Positions 17,588-26,133 are shown, counted from the first letter of the stretch. The stretch is 64,000 nucleotides of DNA from Streptomyces sp. GESEQ-35 (GCF_017948485.1 NZ_JAFFSX010000002.1:434001-498000), one strand, 5' to 3'. Numbers and translations: made by a program. Notes: generated by a model not told the origin, from the letters alone.

Positions 17588-18702
17588 GAGTTCACGGCTT
17601 TCAGCAGGCCCAGAAGTCGGGCGGGGTCGAGTTCGTTGTCACCGCGCAGGGCGTGCAGCACCTCGCGGAGCTTGGCGGGAGAGGGGGTGGCGCCGAGGAA
17701 GTCCCGGGTGGCCGGCGGTCCCCACTGGGCCAGTCCGCTCGTGGACATGGGCGCCCAGCCGGGTTCGACGTCGCAGGAGAACAGATCGCCGTCGGCGAAG
17801 TGCTCCAGCATGAAGTGGTCGGGGTCGCGCCAGTAGTCGAAGAGCTGGCTGCCCTGGATGTGCCGACCGATGCCCCAACTGCGCCGGTAGCCGCGCTCCT
17901 TGAGGTACTCGCCGCCGGCGGCGATCGAGTCCAGGTCGGTGACCTGGTAGGCGGAGTGGACATAGCCGTTGCCCGGCCCCAGGTGCATGGCCAGGGTGTG
18001 GTGGTCGGCCGGGACACTGCCCAGGTCGCAGCGGACGAACGCCATGGTCGGCCCCCGGTCCCGCTGCCCGTCCAGGAAGAGGAAGTCGCTGACGACCATC
18101 CCCAGGGTGTCCAGATACCAGTCCAGGGCGCGGGCGAACACCCGTGTCTCCAGCACCAGATGGCCCAGCCGCTGGATACGGGACGGTTCCCGCGGAGGCC
18201 GCTGCGTGGCATTCGTACGACGGTGATCGGTGCCGAAGTTGAGCAGCAGCGGCTGCTGCTCGGGCAGCGCCGGCAGTTGCTCGCCGCAGTGCACCACGCG
18301 CACCGGGAGGCCCGAGGGGTCGAGCAGGCCGACCGTCCCGCCGCCGCCCGGGACGTCCGCGTCCCGTACGGCCGACCCCGTCGCCCGTGCCAGCCGGTCC
18401 AGGTCGGCCCGCTCGGCCGCGCGGAACGCCGGGCCGATGAAGCGAGAGGTCCGACCGCGCCGGATCACCATGCACGGCGAGCCCGCGAACGTGCCCCGGA
18501 GCCACAGCTCCCGCTCGGTGCGGGCGGCGATCCCGAAACCGAAGTCGCGGGCGAAGAGCTCCGCCCGGTCCAGGTCGGGCTTCTCGAACTCCAGCCAGGC
18601 CAGGTCGGCCACTTTGATCACCGGGTTCCGGGAGCGGCCGGGGTGTTCGCCGCGCAGGGCGCCCTGCTCACTGTGGAGGTCCTGATGAGCCGTCTTGGAC
18701 AT
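17584..18702 (-). CDS. VOC-family extradiol ring-cleavage dioxygenase
   Basis: 372 residues from ATG at 18702, with GGAGG 5 bases upstream. It has two vicinal-oxygen-chelate modules. The C-terminal one carries the Fe(II) triad of type I extradiol dioxygenases: His in RLGHLVLET, His in ADHHTLAMHLG and Glu in DHFMLEHFADGD. It would open a catechol-type ring next to the diol. The roughly 40-residue His/Arg-rich N-terminal lead is a little longer than usual. It is the first gene of the four-gene operon. Confidence 0.87.
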   Translation of the reverse strand: MSKTAHQDLHSEQGALRGEHPGRSRNPVIKVADLAWLEFEKPDLDRAELFARDFGFGIAARTERELWLRGTFAGSPCMVIRRGRTSRFIGPAFRAAERADLDRLARATGSAVRDADVPGGGGTVGLLDPSGLPVRVVHCGEQLPALPEQQPLLLNFGTDHRRTNATQRPPREPSRIQRLGHLVLETRVFARALDWYLDTLGMVVSDFLFLDGQRDRGPTMAFVRCDLGSVPADHHTLAMHLGPGNGYVHSAYQVTDLDSIAAGGEYLKERGYRRSWGIGRHIQGSQLFDYWRDPDHFMLEHFADGDLFSCDVEPGWAPMSTSGLAQWGPPATRDFLGATPSPAKLREVLHALRGDNELDPARLLGLLKAVNS

Positions 18703-18717
18703 GACGTCCTCCAAGCA

Positions 18718-18770
18718 ACATTGCTGTAATGAGGAAATCATCAGCATTGAGACTTCCCTCGTCAAGAGCT
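18718..18770 (-). promoter_or_regulatory. Operon promoter with TetR-type operator candidate
   Basis: On the minus strand TTGACG (18760-18765) and GATGAT (18737-18742) are 17 bases apart, a fair -35/-10 pair for the dioxygenase operon. Overlapping the -10 is an imperfect dyad TGCTG-N2-ATGA-GGAAA-TCAT-CAGCA (18722-18746). It is well placed for repression by the divergent TetR protein. The pairing is inferred from sequence only. Confidence 0.5.
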
Positions 18771-18838
18771 CGCCGGTGATTAACTGAGAGTTTCATCAGA
18801 TCTGCGATCCTCGGGCAGCCGTTGCTAGACTCGCGCGC

Positions 18839-19474
18839 ATGCCGACGTCAGCCCCGCCCCGCAACCGATTCGAACGGCGCCGCGCCGAGACCCGTCAGGC
18901 GCTCGTCCGTGCGGCCCGGCAGATCCTCGCCGAGACCGGGGACACCAGCGCGAGCATCCAGACGATCGCGGAGCGCGCGGACGTCGGCTTCGGCTCCTTC
19001 TACAACCACTTCGCGTCCAAGACGGAACTGTTCGACGCGGCGGTGCGAGACGCCCTCGAAGAACTCGGCCAAGCCTTCGACGAGCACCTGCGGGGCATCG
19101 ACGACCCGGCGGAACTCGTCGCCGCGGGCTTCCGTCTCAGCGCCCGCCTGGCCGACTCCCGACCTGAACTGATGCAGGTCCTGCGCCATCGCGGCCTCGG
19201 CCACATCCACGCCGAATCGGGCCTGGCGCCGCGCGCCGTGCGTGACCTGGAGGCCGGTATCGCCTCCGGCCGCTTCTCCATCACCGACCCGACCGTCGCG
19301 CTGACCGTCCTGGGCGGTTCCCTGCTGGCGCTGGTGGAGCTGAGGTTCGCCCGGCCCGACCTCGACGGCGACGAGGCCGCGTCGAACCTGGCCGAGATGC
19401 TGCTGCGCATGCTGGGCGTCCCGCCGGAGGATGCCCGCGACGTCGCCCGGCGCGCCCTGCCCGACGTCGACTGA
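18839..19474 (+). CDS. TetR family transcriptional regulator
   Basis: 211 residues. The N-terminal HTH (about 12-60) reads QALVRAARQILAETG, SIQTIAERADVGFGSFYNHF. The C-terminal ligand domain is unremarkable. It is divergent from the aromatic-cleavage operon with a 136 bp gap that holds a dyad on the operon's -10. It is therefore the likely repressor, released by the aromatic substrate or an intermediate. The ATG is preceded by no strong ribosome site, so expression may be low. Confidence 0.88.
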   Translation: MPTSAPPRNRFERRRAETRQALVRAARQILAETGDTSASIQTIAERADVGFGSFYNHFASKTELFDAAVRDALEELGQAFDEHLRGIDDPAELVAAGFRLSARLADSRPELMQVLRHRGLGHIHAESGLAPRAVRDLEAGIASGRFSITDPTVALTVLGGSLLALVELRFARPDLDGDEAASNLAEMLLRMLGVPPEDARDVARRALPDVD

Positions 19475-19490
19475 CGTACATCTCCGGGGG

Positions 19491-20258
19491 TTACGCGGTC
19501 GTGGAGCCCGGACGGAAGGTGACCGCCTCGCCGGTGAAGCGGCCGCTGATCCCGCTCTGCGACGTGGTGACCGACTGGAGGCGCAGTCCCTCGGGAATGT
19601 TCCGCAGGGGGACGGGCTCCTCAAGGGCCTTGTCGAGCAGCGCCTTCGCGGGCGGGATCAACTCGCCCTGAGCGACGCGGATGTCCGTGAAGGCGATGTG
19701 GTTTCCGGAGGCCGCCGAGACGGCCGCACTCACGGTCACGTCGCCGACGAGCGGCAGGCTGACCGTCGCGTCCACCCGGCCCGGCTCGTCGCCCTGCGAG
19801 ATGTCCACGCCGAGCGCCTGCGACACGTCTTCGTACGACAGGAAGGCGGTCGCGTCGACGCTGCGCGCATGGGCTTCGTCGGCGCTCCCCGAGGTCTTCA
19901 GTCCGTCCAGGCCGACGGTCAGCTCGGTCACCGGTAGCGGCCGGGTCGTGCCACGGGCGGGTATGTCGTGGGCGGTGATGTCGACGTGCCGCAGGGTGCC
20001 CCGGGCCAGCTGGGTCAGTACGGGAAACCCGCCGACGTGCACCGAAGGGCGCTGAGGCGTTCCCATTCCCTCCTGGAACGCCTCAGCCGTACGGCTCTCC
20101 GCGCGGCCCGCGGCGACACGGTCGACGACGACAGCGCCGACCAGCAACGTCGCCAGGGACGCGACGGCGACGATCTTGCGCCGCCTCCCCGGGGCCGGCG
20201 AGCTCACGTGAACGGCCGTGTGACCGTACTGCTCCTCGTCGGACTGGGACTGGTGCAT
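19491..20258 (-). CDS. DUF2993 (LmeA-like) membrane-anchored protein
   Basis: 255 residues from ATG at 20258, behind GAGGGGAA. An ATG at 20303 lacks such a site. A cytoplasmic Gln/Ser/His-rich start precedes one membrane helix (KIVAVASLATLLVGAVVVD, about residues 28-46). The extracellular DUF2993 domain includes SVHVGGFPVLTQLARGTL and FRPG at the end. LmeA-type proteins bind phospholipid and act in envelope upkeep. It is divergent from an MFS pump gene and shares its promoter region. Confidence 0.75.
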   Translation of the reverse strand: MHQSQSDEEQYGHTAVHVSSPAPGRRRKIVAVASLATLLVGAVVVDRVAAGRAESRTAEAFQEGMGTPQRPSVHVGGFPVLTQLARGTLRHVDITAHDIPARGTTRPLPVTELTVGLDGLKTSGSADEAHARSVDATAFLSYEDVSQALGVDISQGDEPGRVDATVSLPLVGDVTVSAAVSAASGNHIAFTDIRVAQGELIPPAKALLDKALEEPVPLRNIPEGLRLQSVTTSQSGISGRFTGEAVTFRPGSTTA

Positions 20259-20305
20259 GACGTTCCCCTCGGCAGGTGATCTCCGGTCGATGGAGGCGGG
20301 CATCT

Positions 20306-20360
20306 CGATACTTGCACATGGGCGGGCAATAAACTAGTCTGCTCATCGATGTGCAATTAA
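20306..20360. promoter_or_regulatory. Symmetric divergent promoters inside an inverted repeat
   Basis: A perfect 8 bp inverted repeat, TTGCACAT (20312-20319) and ATGTGCAA (20349-20356), spans 45 bp. On the plus strand TTGCAC with TAGTCT (20335-20340) at 17 bp spacing makes a good promoter for the MFS gene. On the minus strand TTGCAC (20351-20356) with TTTATT 17 bp away points to the DUF2993 gene. Each arm therefore doubles as a -35 box. Confidence 0.55.
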
Positions 20361-20383
20361 CGTCTTGCCTCTGGGAGCCTCCC

Positions 20384-22000
20384 GTGCCGTTCCTCGCCGA
20401 CACACCCGTAGAGAAGATGACCGGGCCCTACGCCCGGCGCTGGTGGGCACTGCTCGTGCTCTGCCTGAGCCTGCTGATCGTCGTCATGGCGAACACGTCG
20501 CTGATCGTGGCGGCACCGGACATGACGAAGGACCTGGGCCTGTCCAGCAGCGACCTTCAGTGGGTCATCGACGGCTACACCGTCCCGTACGCCGCGCTGA
20601 TGCTCGTGCTCGGCTCGATCGGCGACAAGTACAGCCGCCGCGGTGCGCTGATCCTGGGTCTGCTGATCTTCGCCGGCGGTGCGGTGATGGGCGGTCTGGT
20701 CGACGAGACCGGCCTGGTCGTCGTCGCCCGCGTGATCATGGGCGTCGGAGCCGCCGTCGTCATGCCGGCCACCTTGTCCCTGCTGGTCGCGATGTTCCCG
20801 AGGGGTGAGCGCGCCAAGGCCATCACCGCCTGGAGCGCCACCTCCGGTCTCGCCATCGCCGTCGGTCCGCTCGCCGCCGGATGGCTGCTGGAGAACCACG
20901 CCTGGGGCTCCACCTTCCTGATGAACGTCCCGCTCGCGCTGGTCGGCGTCGTCGGCGCACTGCTCCTGGTGCCGCCGTCGAAGGCGGAGAAGATGGGCCG
21001 GATCGACTACATCGGCGGTCTGCTCTCGATCGTCTCCGTCGGCAGCCTGGTCTACGCGACCATCGAGGGCCCGCACTTCGGCTGGGGCGTCGGCCCGGTC
21101 ACCGCGGCCGTGGTCGCCGGTGTCGGCCTGCTGGCCTTCGTGGCCTGGGAGTTGAAGCACCCGCACCCGATGCTGAACGTGCGCAAGTTCAGGGAGCGCC
21201 CCTTCAGCGGCTCGATGCTCGCGGTGCTGTTCTTCTTCTTCGGCACCTTCGGCTCGATCTACTACTCCACCCAGTTCCTCCAGTTCGTCCTCGACTACAA
21301 CGCGCTGGAGACCGGCATACGGCTGCTGCCGCTGGCCGGAGCCGTCTTCGTCGGCGCCGCGGTGACCGGCCGGCTGGCCCCGAAGCTGGGCGTGAAGCTG
21401 GTGGTGGGGACCGGCATGGTGATCGGCACGGCGGGCGTCTTCCTGCTCACGCAGATCGAGTCGGGCTCGACGTACACCGACTTCCTGGCGCCCCTGCTCC
21501 TGCTCGGCCTCGCGATCGGCCTGAGCGTGTCCCCGGCCACCGACACCATCATGGGCTCCTTCCCGGAGTCGGAGCTGGGCGTCGGCGGCGGCGCCAACGA
21601 CACCGCGCTGGAACTCGGCGGCTCCCTGGGCATCGCCATCCTCGGCTCGCTCCTCGCCACGTCCTACAAGGACAAGCTGACCGACCTGGTCGGCGGCCAC
21701 CTCCCGGCCACCGCCATGGACACCGCCAAGGACTCGGTGGGCGGCGGCCTCGCCGTGGCCGAGCAGATCGCGAAGACGCCGTCCGCGGGACCCCAGCAGG
21801 CCCAGACCCTGGTCGACGCGGTCCATGAATCCTTCGCCCACGCCGTCGCCCAGACCAGCCTCATCGGCGCGGTCATCATGGCCGTCGGAACGGTGATCGT
21901 CGTCGTGGTCCTGCCCGGCCGCAAGGCCGAAGACAAGCACCGCCAGGAGGAGCCGGCGGCGGGCGACCGGGGCGAGGAGTACGCGGACTCCGGTCGGTGA
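20384..22000 (+). CDS. MFS transporter, DHA2 (14-helix) drug exporter type
   Basis: 538 residues from GTG at 20384 (GGGAG 7 bases upstream). An ATG at 20417 is a weaker alternative. Motif A (GSIGDKYSRRGALILG) and motif C of exporters (GLAIAVGPLAAGWLL) are present, with about 14 membrane segments. The DHA2 family expels antiseptics, dyes and antibiotics using the proton gradient. The C-terminal tail is charged and cytoplasmic. No regulator gene is adjacent, although the promoter sits inside an inverted repeat. Confidence 0.9.
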   Translation: MPFLADTPVEKMTGPYARRWWALLVLCLSLLIVVMANTSLIVAAPDMTKDLGLSSSDLQWVIDGYTVPYAALMLVLGSIGDKYSRRGALILGLLIFAGGAVMGGLVDETGLVVVARVIMGVGAAVVMPATLSLLVAMFPRGERAKAITAWSATSGLAIAVGPLAAGWLLENHAWGSTFLMNVPLALVGVVGALLLVPPSKAEKMGRIDYIGGLLSIVSVGSLVYATIEGPHFGWGVGPVTAAVVAGVGLLAFVAWELKHPHPMLNVRKFRERPFSGSMLAVLFFFFGTFGSIYYSTQFLQFVLDYNALETGIRLLPLAGAVFVGAAVTGRLAPKLGVKLVVGTGMVIGTAGVFLLTQIESGSTYTDFLAPLLLLGLAIGLSVSPATDTIMGSFPESELGVGGGANDTALELGGSLGIAILGSLLATSYKDKLTDLVGGHLPATAMDTAKDSVGGGLAVAEQIAKTPSAGPQQAQTLVDAVHESFAHAVAQTSLIGAVIMAVGTVIVVVVLPGRKAEDKHRQEEPAAGDRGEEYADSGR

Positions 22001-22036
22001 GCCGGTGGTCGGCGAACTCGTCACCAACGCCATCGG

Positions 22037-22459
22037 CTACTGAGAACGACGGTCGAGCAGTGCTTCCATCGCGGACAGGCGGCGTTCGATCTGTTCCAGA
22101 TCGCCGCGCGTGGCGGTCTGGGCGGCGGGCGTGAGCACGATGACCAGGTGCCCGCTCGGCTCCAGCCAGGCGGACTGGACGTCGTCGATCCCGTCGCCGT
22201 TCTGGAGGCGGACCGCGTGCTCGATCTCCTCGCGCCGGATGGCGAGATGGCGCAGGGTGCCCGGGATGAGCCGGCCGTCGTCGATGACGGGGCTGCTGGT
22301 GCCCTCCAGCCAGCGCGCGGCGCGATCGTCGGCGGCGAGCCAACGGGTGATGACGGCGTTCATGACGATCAGCGTCACCGCTCCTACGGCCCCGCCGGTC
22401 ACGCTGTCGTCCGGGCCGATCACCGCGTTCTGGACGATGTTCGACAGCAGGAAGATCAC
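22037..22459 (-). CDS. DUF421/YetF-like membrane protein, N-terminally short
   Basis: 140 residues from GTG at 22459, 12 bases after the pyruvate-oxidase-type stop and behind GGAG. The sequence enters the family at the second helix (IFLLSNIVQNAVIGPDDSVT), then has helix three and the soluble domain ending HLVIVLTP. The first helix and connecting loop of YetF-type proteins, about 50 residues, are absent, and the upstream bases belong to the previous gene. It may be a functional short form or a truncated relic. Role unknown. Confidence 0.65.
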   Translation of the reverse strand: MIFLLSNIVQNAVIGPDDSVTGGAVGAVTLIVMNAVITRWLAADDRAARWLEGTSSPVIDDGRLIPGTLRHLAIRREEIEHAVRLQNGDGIDDVQSAWLEPSGHLVIVLTPAAQTATRGDLEQIERRLSAMEALLDRRSQ

Positions 22460-22471
22460 GACGAACTCCGT

Positions 22472-24208
22472 TTACTCAATGCTGAGCTGGCGCAGGTTGG
22501 TCTTGGTGAGTTCGAGGATCTCGTCGCCGCGGCCGGACAGGATGGTGCGGGTGGCGAACAGGGTGAAGCCCTTGACCTGCTCAAGGGTGAGCTTCGGAGG
22601 AAGCGAGAGCTCCTGGCGCTCGGTGTGGACGTCGACCAGTGCGGGCCCGTCGTGCCGGAAGGCCTCCTGCAACGCGTCCTCCAACTCGTCGGCGCGTTGG
22701 ACACGGGACGCGTGCAGGCCGGCGGCGCGGGCCTGGGCGCTGAAATCGGGATTGTGCAGTTCGGTGCCGTACGTGACGACGCCGGCGGCCTTCATCTCCA
22801 GCTCGACGAAGGCCAGGGCCGAGTTGTTGAAGACGACGACCTTCACCGGCAGGTCCAACTGCCGCAGCGTGCTCAGCTCGCCGAGCAGCATCGCCAGGCC
22901 ACCGTCACCCGAGAGCGCGATCACCTGGCGGCCGGGATGGCTGGCCTGGATCCCGACCGCGTGCGGCAGCGCGTTGGCCATCGAGCCGTGGTTGAAGGAG
23001 CCGATGAGCCGCCGCTCCCCGTTCATCCGCAGATAGCGCGCCGCCCACACGGTGGGTGATCCGACATCGGCGGTGAACGCGGCGTCGCGGGCTGCCAGCC
23101 GGTCGATGGTGGCGGCGACGTACTGCGGGTGCAGAGGGGAGTCGGTGGGCCTGCCCTCGGCCAGCTTGTCCAGACGGGAACGCACCCGCTGGTAGTGGCG
23201 GTTCATCGTCTTCAGGAAGCTGTCGTCGTCTCGACGATCGAGCAGCGGAAGCAGCGCCCGGGCGGTGTCCTTGACCGTCCCCACCAGGGGGACGTCCACC
23301 GGTGTGCGGCGGCCGATGTGCTCACCGCGCACGTCGACCTGCACGACGGACGCCTTCTGCGGATAGAACGAGCGGTACGGGAAGTCGGTGCCCAGCATCA
23401 GCAGCGCGTCGCAGTGCTCCATCGCCCGGTAGCCGGAGCTGTAGCCGATCAGCCCGGTCAGTCCCACGTCGTAGGGGTTGTCGTACTCCAGGAACTCCTT
23501 GCCCCGCAGCGAGTGCACCATGGGTGCCTTCAGCGCGTCGGCCAGCGCCACGGCCTCGTCGTGTGCCCCTTCGCAGCCGGCCCCGGCCAGGATCGTCACC
23601 CGCTCGGCCGCGTTGAGGACCTCCGCCGCACGGGCCAGTGAGGTGTCGTCCGGCCGGATGTGGGAGGACGTCTTGAGCACCGGGTGGTGAGCGGGCCGGT
23701 CGGGCGCCGGTGCCAGGAACAGCTCGCCGGGGACGACGAGCACCGCCACTCCGCCGCGCTCCAGGGCGGCGCGAACAGCCATCTGAAGCAGCCACGGCAC
23801 CTGCTCGGGGATGCTCGCCAGTTCGCAGTACACGCTGCACTCGCGGAACAGCAGCTGCGGATGGGTCTCCTGGAAGTAGCCGCTGCCGATCTCCTCCTGC
23901 GGAATCTGCGCGGCCACGGCGAGCACCGGCACCCGGCTGCGCTGCGCGTCGAACAGCCCGTTGATCAGGTGCAGGTTTCCCGGTCCGCAACTGCCGACCG
24001 CGACCGCGAGGCGCCCCGTCACGCCCGCTTCGGCAGCGGCGGCGAATGCAGCGGCCTCTTCGTGCCGCACATGTCCCCACGCGATGGTGCCGTCGCGGCG
24101 AAGGGCGTCGGTGAAGCCGTTGAGGGAGTCTCCGGGCAGACCGTAGACCCGCCGCACCCCGGACGCCTTGAGCGTGGACACGATGAGGTCAGCGACCGTG
24201 TCGGCCAT
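22472..24208 (-). CDS. poxB: Thiamine-diphosphate pyruvate oxidase/dehydrogenase (PoxB-like)
   Basis: 578 residues, PoxB size. The N-terminal TPP pyrimidine domain has RRVYGLPGDSLNG and the activating Glu in HVRHEEAAAFAAA. The FAD/DHS-like middle domain is at about 190-330. The C-terminal pyrophosphate domain has ALSGDGGLAMLLGELSTL and FNNSALAFVELE. The enzyme would decarboxylate pyruvate to acetate and pass electrons to the membrane quinone pool. The C-terminal amphipathic end fits membrane docking. AGGAGGA lies 8 bases before the ATG. A short YetF-like membrane protein follows at once. Confidence 0.85.
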   Translation of the reverse strand: MADTVADLIVSTLKASGVRRVYGLPGDSLNGFTDALRRDGTIAWGHVRHEEAAAFAAAAEAGVTGRLAVAVGSCGPGNLHLINGLFDAQRSRVPVLAVAAQIPQEEIGSGYFQETHPQLLFRECSVYCELASIPEQVPWLLQMAVRAALERGGVAVLVVPGELFLAPAPDRPAHHPVLKTSSHIRPDDTSLARAAEVLNAAERVTILAGAGCEGAHDEAVALADALKAPMVHSLRGKEFLEYDNPYDVGLTGLIGYSSGYRAMEHCDALLMLGTDFPYRSFYPQKASVVQVDVRGEHIGRRTPVDVPLVGTVKDTARALLPLLDRRDDDSFLKTMNRHYQRVRSRLDKLAEGRPTDSPLHPQYVAATIDRLAARDAAFTADVGSPTVWAARYLRMNGERRLIGSFNHGSMANALPHAVGIQASHPGRQVIALSGDGGLAMLLGELSTLRQLDLPVKVVVFNNSALAFVELEMKAAGVVTYGTELHNPDFSAQARAAGLHASRVQRADELEDALQEAFRHDGPALVDVHTERQELSLPPKLTLEQVKGFTLFATRTILSGRGDEILELTKTNLRQLSIE

Positions 24209-24672
24209 GGCGGGGTGTCCTCCTGACTCGGGTCACCGAGAGCCGCGGTGAAATGACCGCCGCACCTCACGCCCTCAGGATGGCCCGGCTCGGGCCCTGC
24301 CGCACCCCCTGGCGGAACGTCTGGAGCCAGTCCCGCCGCTCGAAGATCACGCGCTGACATCACACGGGCCCTTGGTCGTTTCCGCAATGTCAGGGCAGCC
24401 AGTTCGACGAAGATGCCGTTGAGGACCTGCCGCCGGTCACGGACCGGGCGGCCCATCCGAGGCGGAGCCGGCAACGGCTCAATGACCGCCCATGCCTGCC
24501 CATGCCTGATCAATCAGCTCATGACGACGCAGAGCACGGAGGTTTCCCTCATGGCCGTCTCTGCACGCTCCAACCACATTTGGTTCGCACTGTTGTGCGC
24601 AACTTCGTAAGATCTCCGCGCGAGGCGGTGTCGCAATGGCCGAGTGCTCGCCCATGAAGTTCGGAGAATCCC
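24209..24672. other. 464 bp without an intact gene; holds an IS5 remnant
   Basis: Apart from the transposase scrap at 24405-24535 and the leader of the lipoprotein gene, nothing recognisable is present. A TTCGCA/TAAGAT pair with 18 bp spacing at about 24585-24615 could be the lipoprotein promoter. It lies beside an imperfect dyad around GTTCGCAC and GTGCGCAAC. Confidence 0.5.
24405..24535 (-). pseudogene. IS5-family transposase, N-terminal remnant
   Basis: Read on the minus strand, two frames together give RRHELIDQAWAVIEP and RMGRPVRDRRQVLNGIF, the standard N-terminus of actinobacterial IS5-type transposases. A perfect 10 bp tandem duplication (24489-24508) breaks the frame between HELIDQ and AWAVIEP. 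Homology stops after NGIF. No inverted terminal repeat or catalytic DDE part is present, so it is a dead fragment. Confidence 0.7.
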
Positions 24673-25482
24673 ATGCGCCGTCCTCTCGTGCTCACCGCTG
24701 CCGCCGCGCTGCTGTGCGCCGGCTGCTCCACGGCCGACGCCGGAAGCCGTGACAAGCCCGCGGCCGCGTCACCGTCTTCCACATCGTCGTCCGGCCCCCG
24801 CTCCGCCGTACGAGCGGCCGTCGCGGCTCTCCGCGAGGACAGCGCCGGGTTCCGCCAGGAGATCGAACTGGAGGGTGAGGGCCAGGTGTACGGCCTCACC
24901 GTCACCGGCGGCTTCGACTTCGCCGCGGATAGGGGTCACCTGGCGGTCGACCTCCCCGGCGGCGCCATCGACCACAGCGACCAGGTCTTCGCGGACGGCA
25001 AGATTTACATCAGCGGCGTCGAGGGGATCGGCGAGGATGCCTGGGGGGTTGTGCCCCGGGACAAGGCGCAGGCCCACTACCTGCTGCGGGCCCCGCTCAA
25101 CGACCCCGAGCACGTCCTGCGGCAGATCGCCGCAATGCGCAAGATCTCCCGGGAGGGCGAGGAGAACGTCCAGGGGGTGCGCGCAGTGCGCTACCGCGGC
25201 ATCCTCGACCACCGGACCGTCACTCTGCGCATGGCCCCGGACGTCCGCACGAAGACGGACCAAGCCCGCGACGTCCTGGGCAGCGACCTCCCGGTCTTCG
25301 CGGACGCGTGGGTCGACGGCCGGGGGCGCCTGGTGCAGATCCGCACGAGCGTCAACATGTCCGGTGCGCGGGTGACGCTGACCATGGCCCTGTCGGACAT
25401 CGGTGAGCCGGTCCCCGTGACGGTTCCACGGGCCGCGGACACGATCCCCGTCACCGAGGTCGGCGGCATCCTGAACGGCTGA
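24673..25482 (+). CDS. Secreted lipoprotein, LppX/LprG-like
   Basis: 269 residues. The signal peptide MRRPLVLTAAAALLCAGC ends in a lipobox (LCAGC), then a Ser/Ala/Pro linker to about residue 45. A beta-rich domain follows that resembles the mycobacterial LppX/LprAFG lipid-carrier family, with a VRAVRYRG strand and a VFADAWVDGRGRLVQI strand. Such proteins shuttle lipids or regulate on the outer membrane face, but the specific role here is unknown. It lies between two IS5 remnants about 1 kb apart. Confidence 0.75.
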   Translation: MRRPLVLTAAAALLCAGCSTADAGSRDKPAAASPSSTSSSGPRSAVRAAVAALREDSAGFRQEIELEGEGQVYGLTVTGGFDFAADRGHLAVDLPGGAIDHSDQVFADGKIYISGVEGIGEDAWGVVPRDKAQAHYLLRAPLNDPEHVLRQIAAMRKISREGEENVQGVRAVRYRGILDHRTVTLRMAPDVRTKTDQARDVLGSDLPVFADAWVDGRGRLVQIRTSVNMSGARVTLTMALSDIGEPVPVTVPRAADTIPVTEVGGILNG

Positions 25483-26133
25483 GCCGGACGGCCGCTCCGG
25501 CTGCCTGATCAGTCAACTCATGACGACGCACCACGAACAGACCAACACACCAACCACTTCGCGGACATGACCTGGGCGCCGCGGCCGCCCAGGAGCGGCC
25601 CGCACCAGGAGGGTCGTTGGCCTGGCCGCGGCGGAAGGCATCCAGTTCGATCGCCTCGGTCGGGTGGCACGCCCGCAGCAATGAAAAGCCGGGGCAGTGA
25701 CGGCACTCGTCTGCTCACGCCGTGTTGGAAAGCCGAACGGACGGCATCGGGCACGCGCGCCTTTGGCCGGGTGCCGAAGATCCGGTAAACCTGCACAGCT
25801 TCACTGACAGGTCGTACGGAACCTGAGCAGTAGTCACGACTGTGCCGGACTACGGCGGCCTCGGCACGGAAGCATCAATCTTGGGAATCGGTGGCAACCG
25901 GTGTGCGTGCAGCCGAGTGGCAGACCGCGTGAAGGAGTCGGCGTGTTCGGTCACTGCGCAGTCACACCGGTGAAGTCGCCTTGCGCGGTGCGTCCCGTTT
26001 GAGCCTCGGGCGGCTGGCCGCCCGTTTATCGGCGTGCTTTGATCCTGCGCGTGGCGCAAGTCGCCGGGAAGGGTTCCCAGTTTCAGGCGAACTCTGCCAT
26101 TCCGAAGTACCTATTCGAAGGGAACCGCGCATT
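25483..26133. other. 651 bp without an intact gene
   Basis: It starts with a 33 bp IS5 scrap (25502-25534). The rest shows no coding pattern that I can support, no tRNA and no long repeat. The last 40 bases before 26134 include GAAGGGAA, the ribosome site of the small peptide gene. Confidence 0.5.
25502..25534 (-). pseudogene. Second IS5 transposase N-terminal scrap
   Basis: On the minus strand this encodes VVRRHELTDQA, the first residues of an IS5-type transposase. 25502-25530 matches 24503-24531 in 27 of 29 bases. The rest of the element is missing. Confidence 0.6.

Noticed and set aside
24620..24660. A short tRNA-like stretch with GCAATGGCCGAGTGCTCGCC
   Set aside because: No acceptor stem, anticodon loop or T-arm sequence can be built around it.
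25950..25975. Palindrome ACTGCGCAGT in the gene-poor stretch
   Set aside because: Ten bases with this GC content arise often by chance, and no gene start is within 150 bases.
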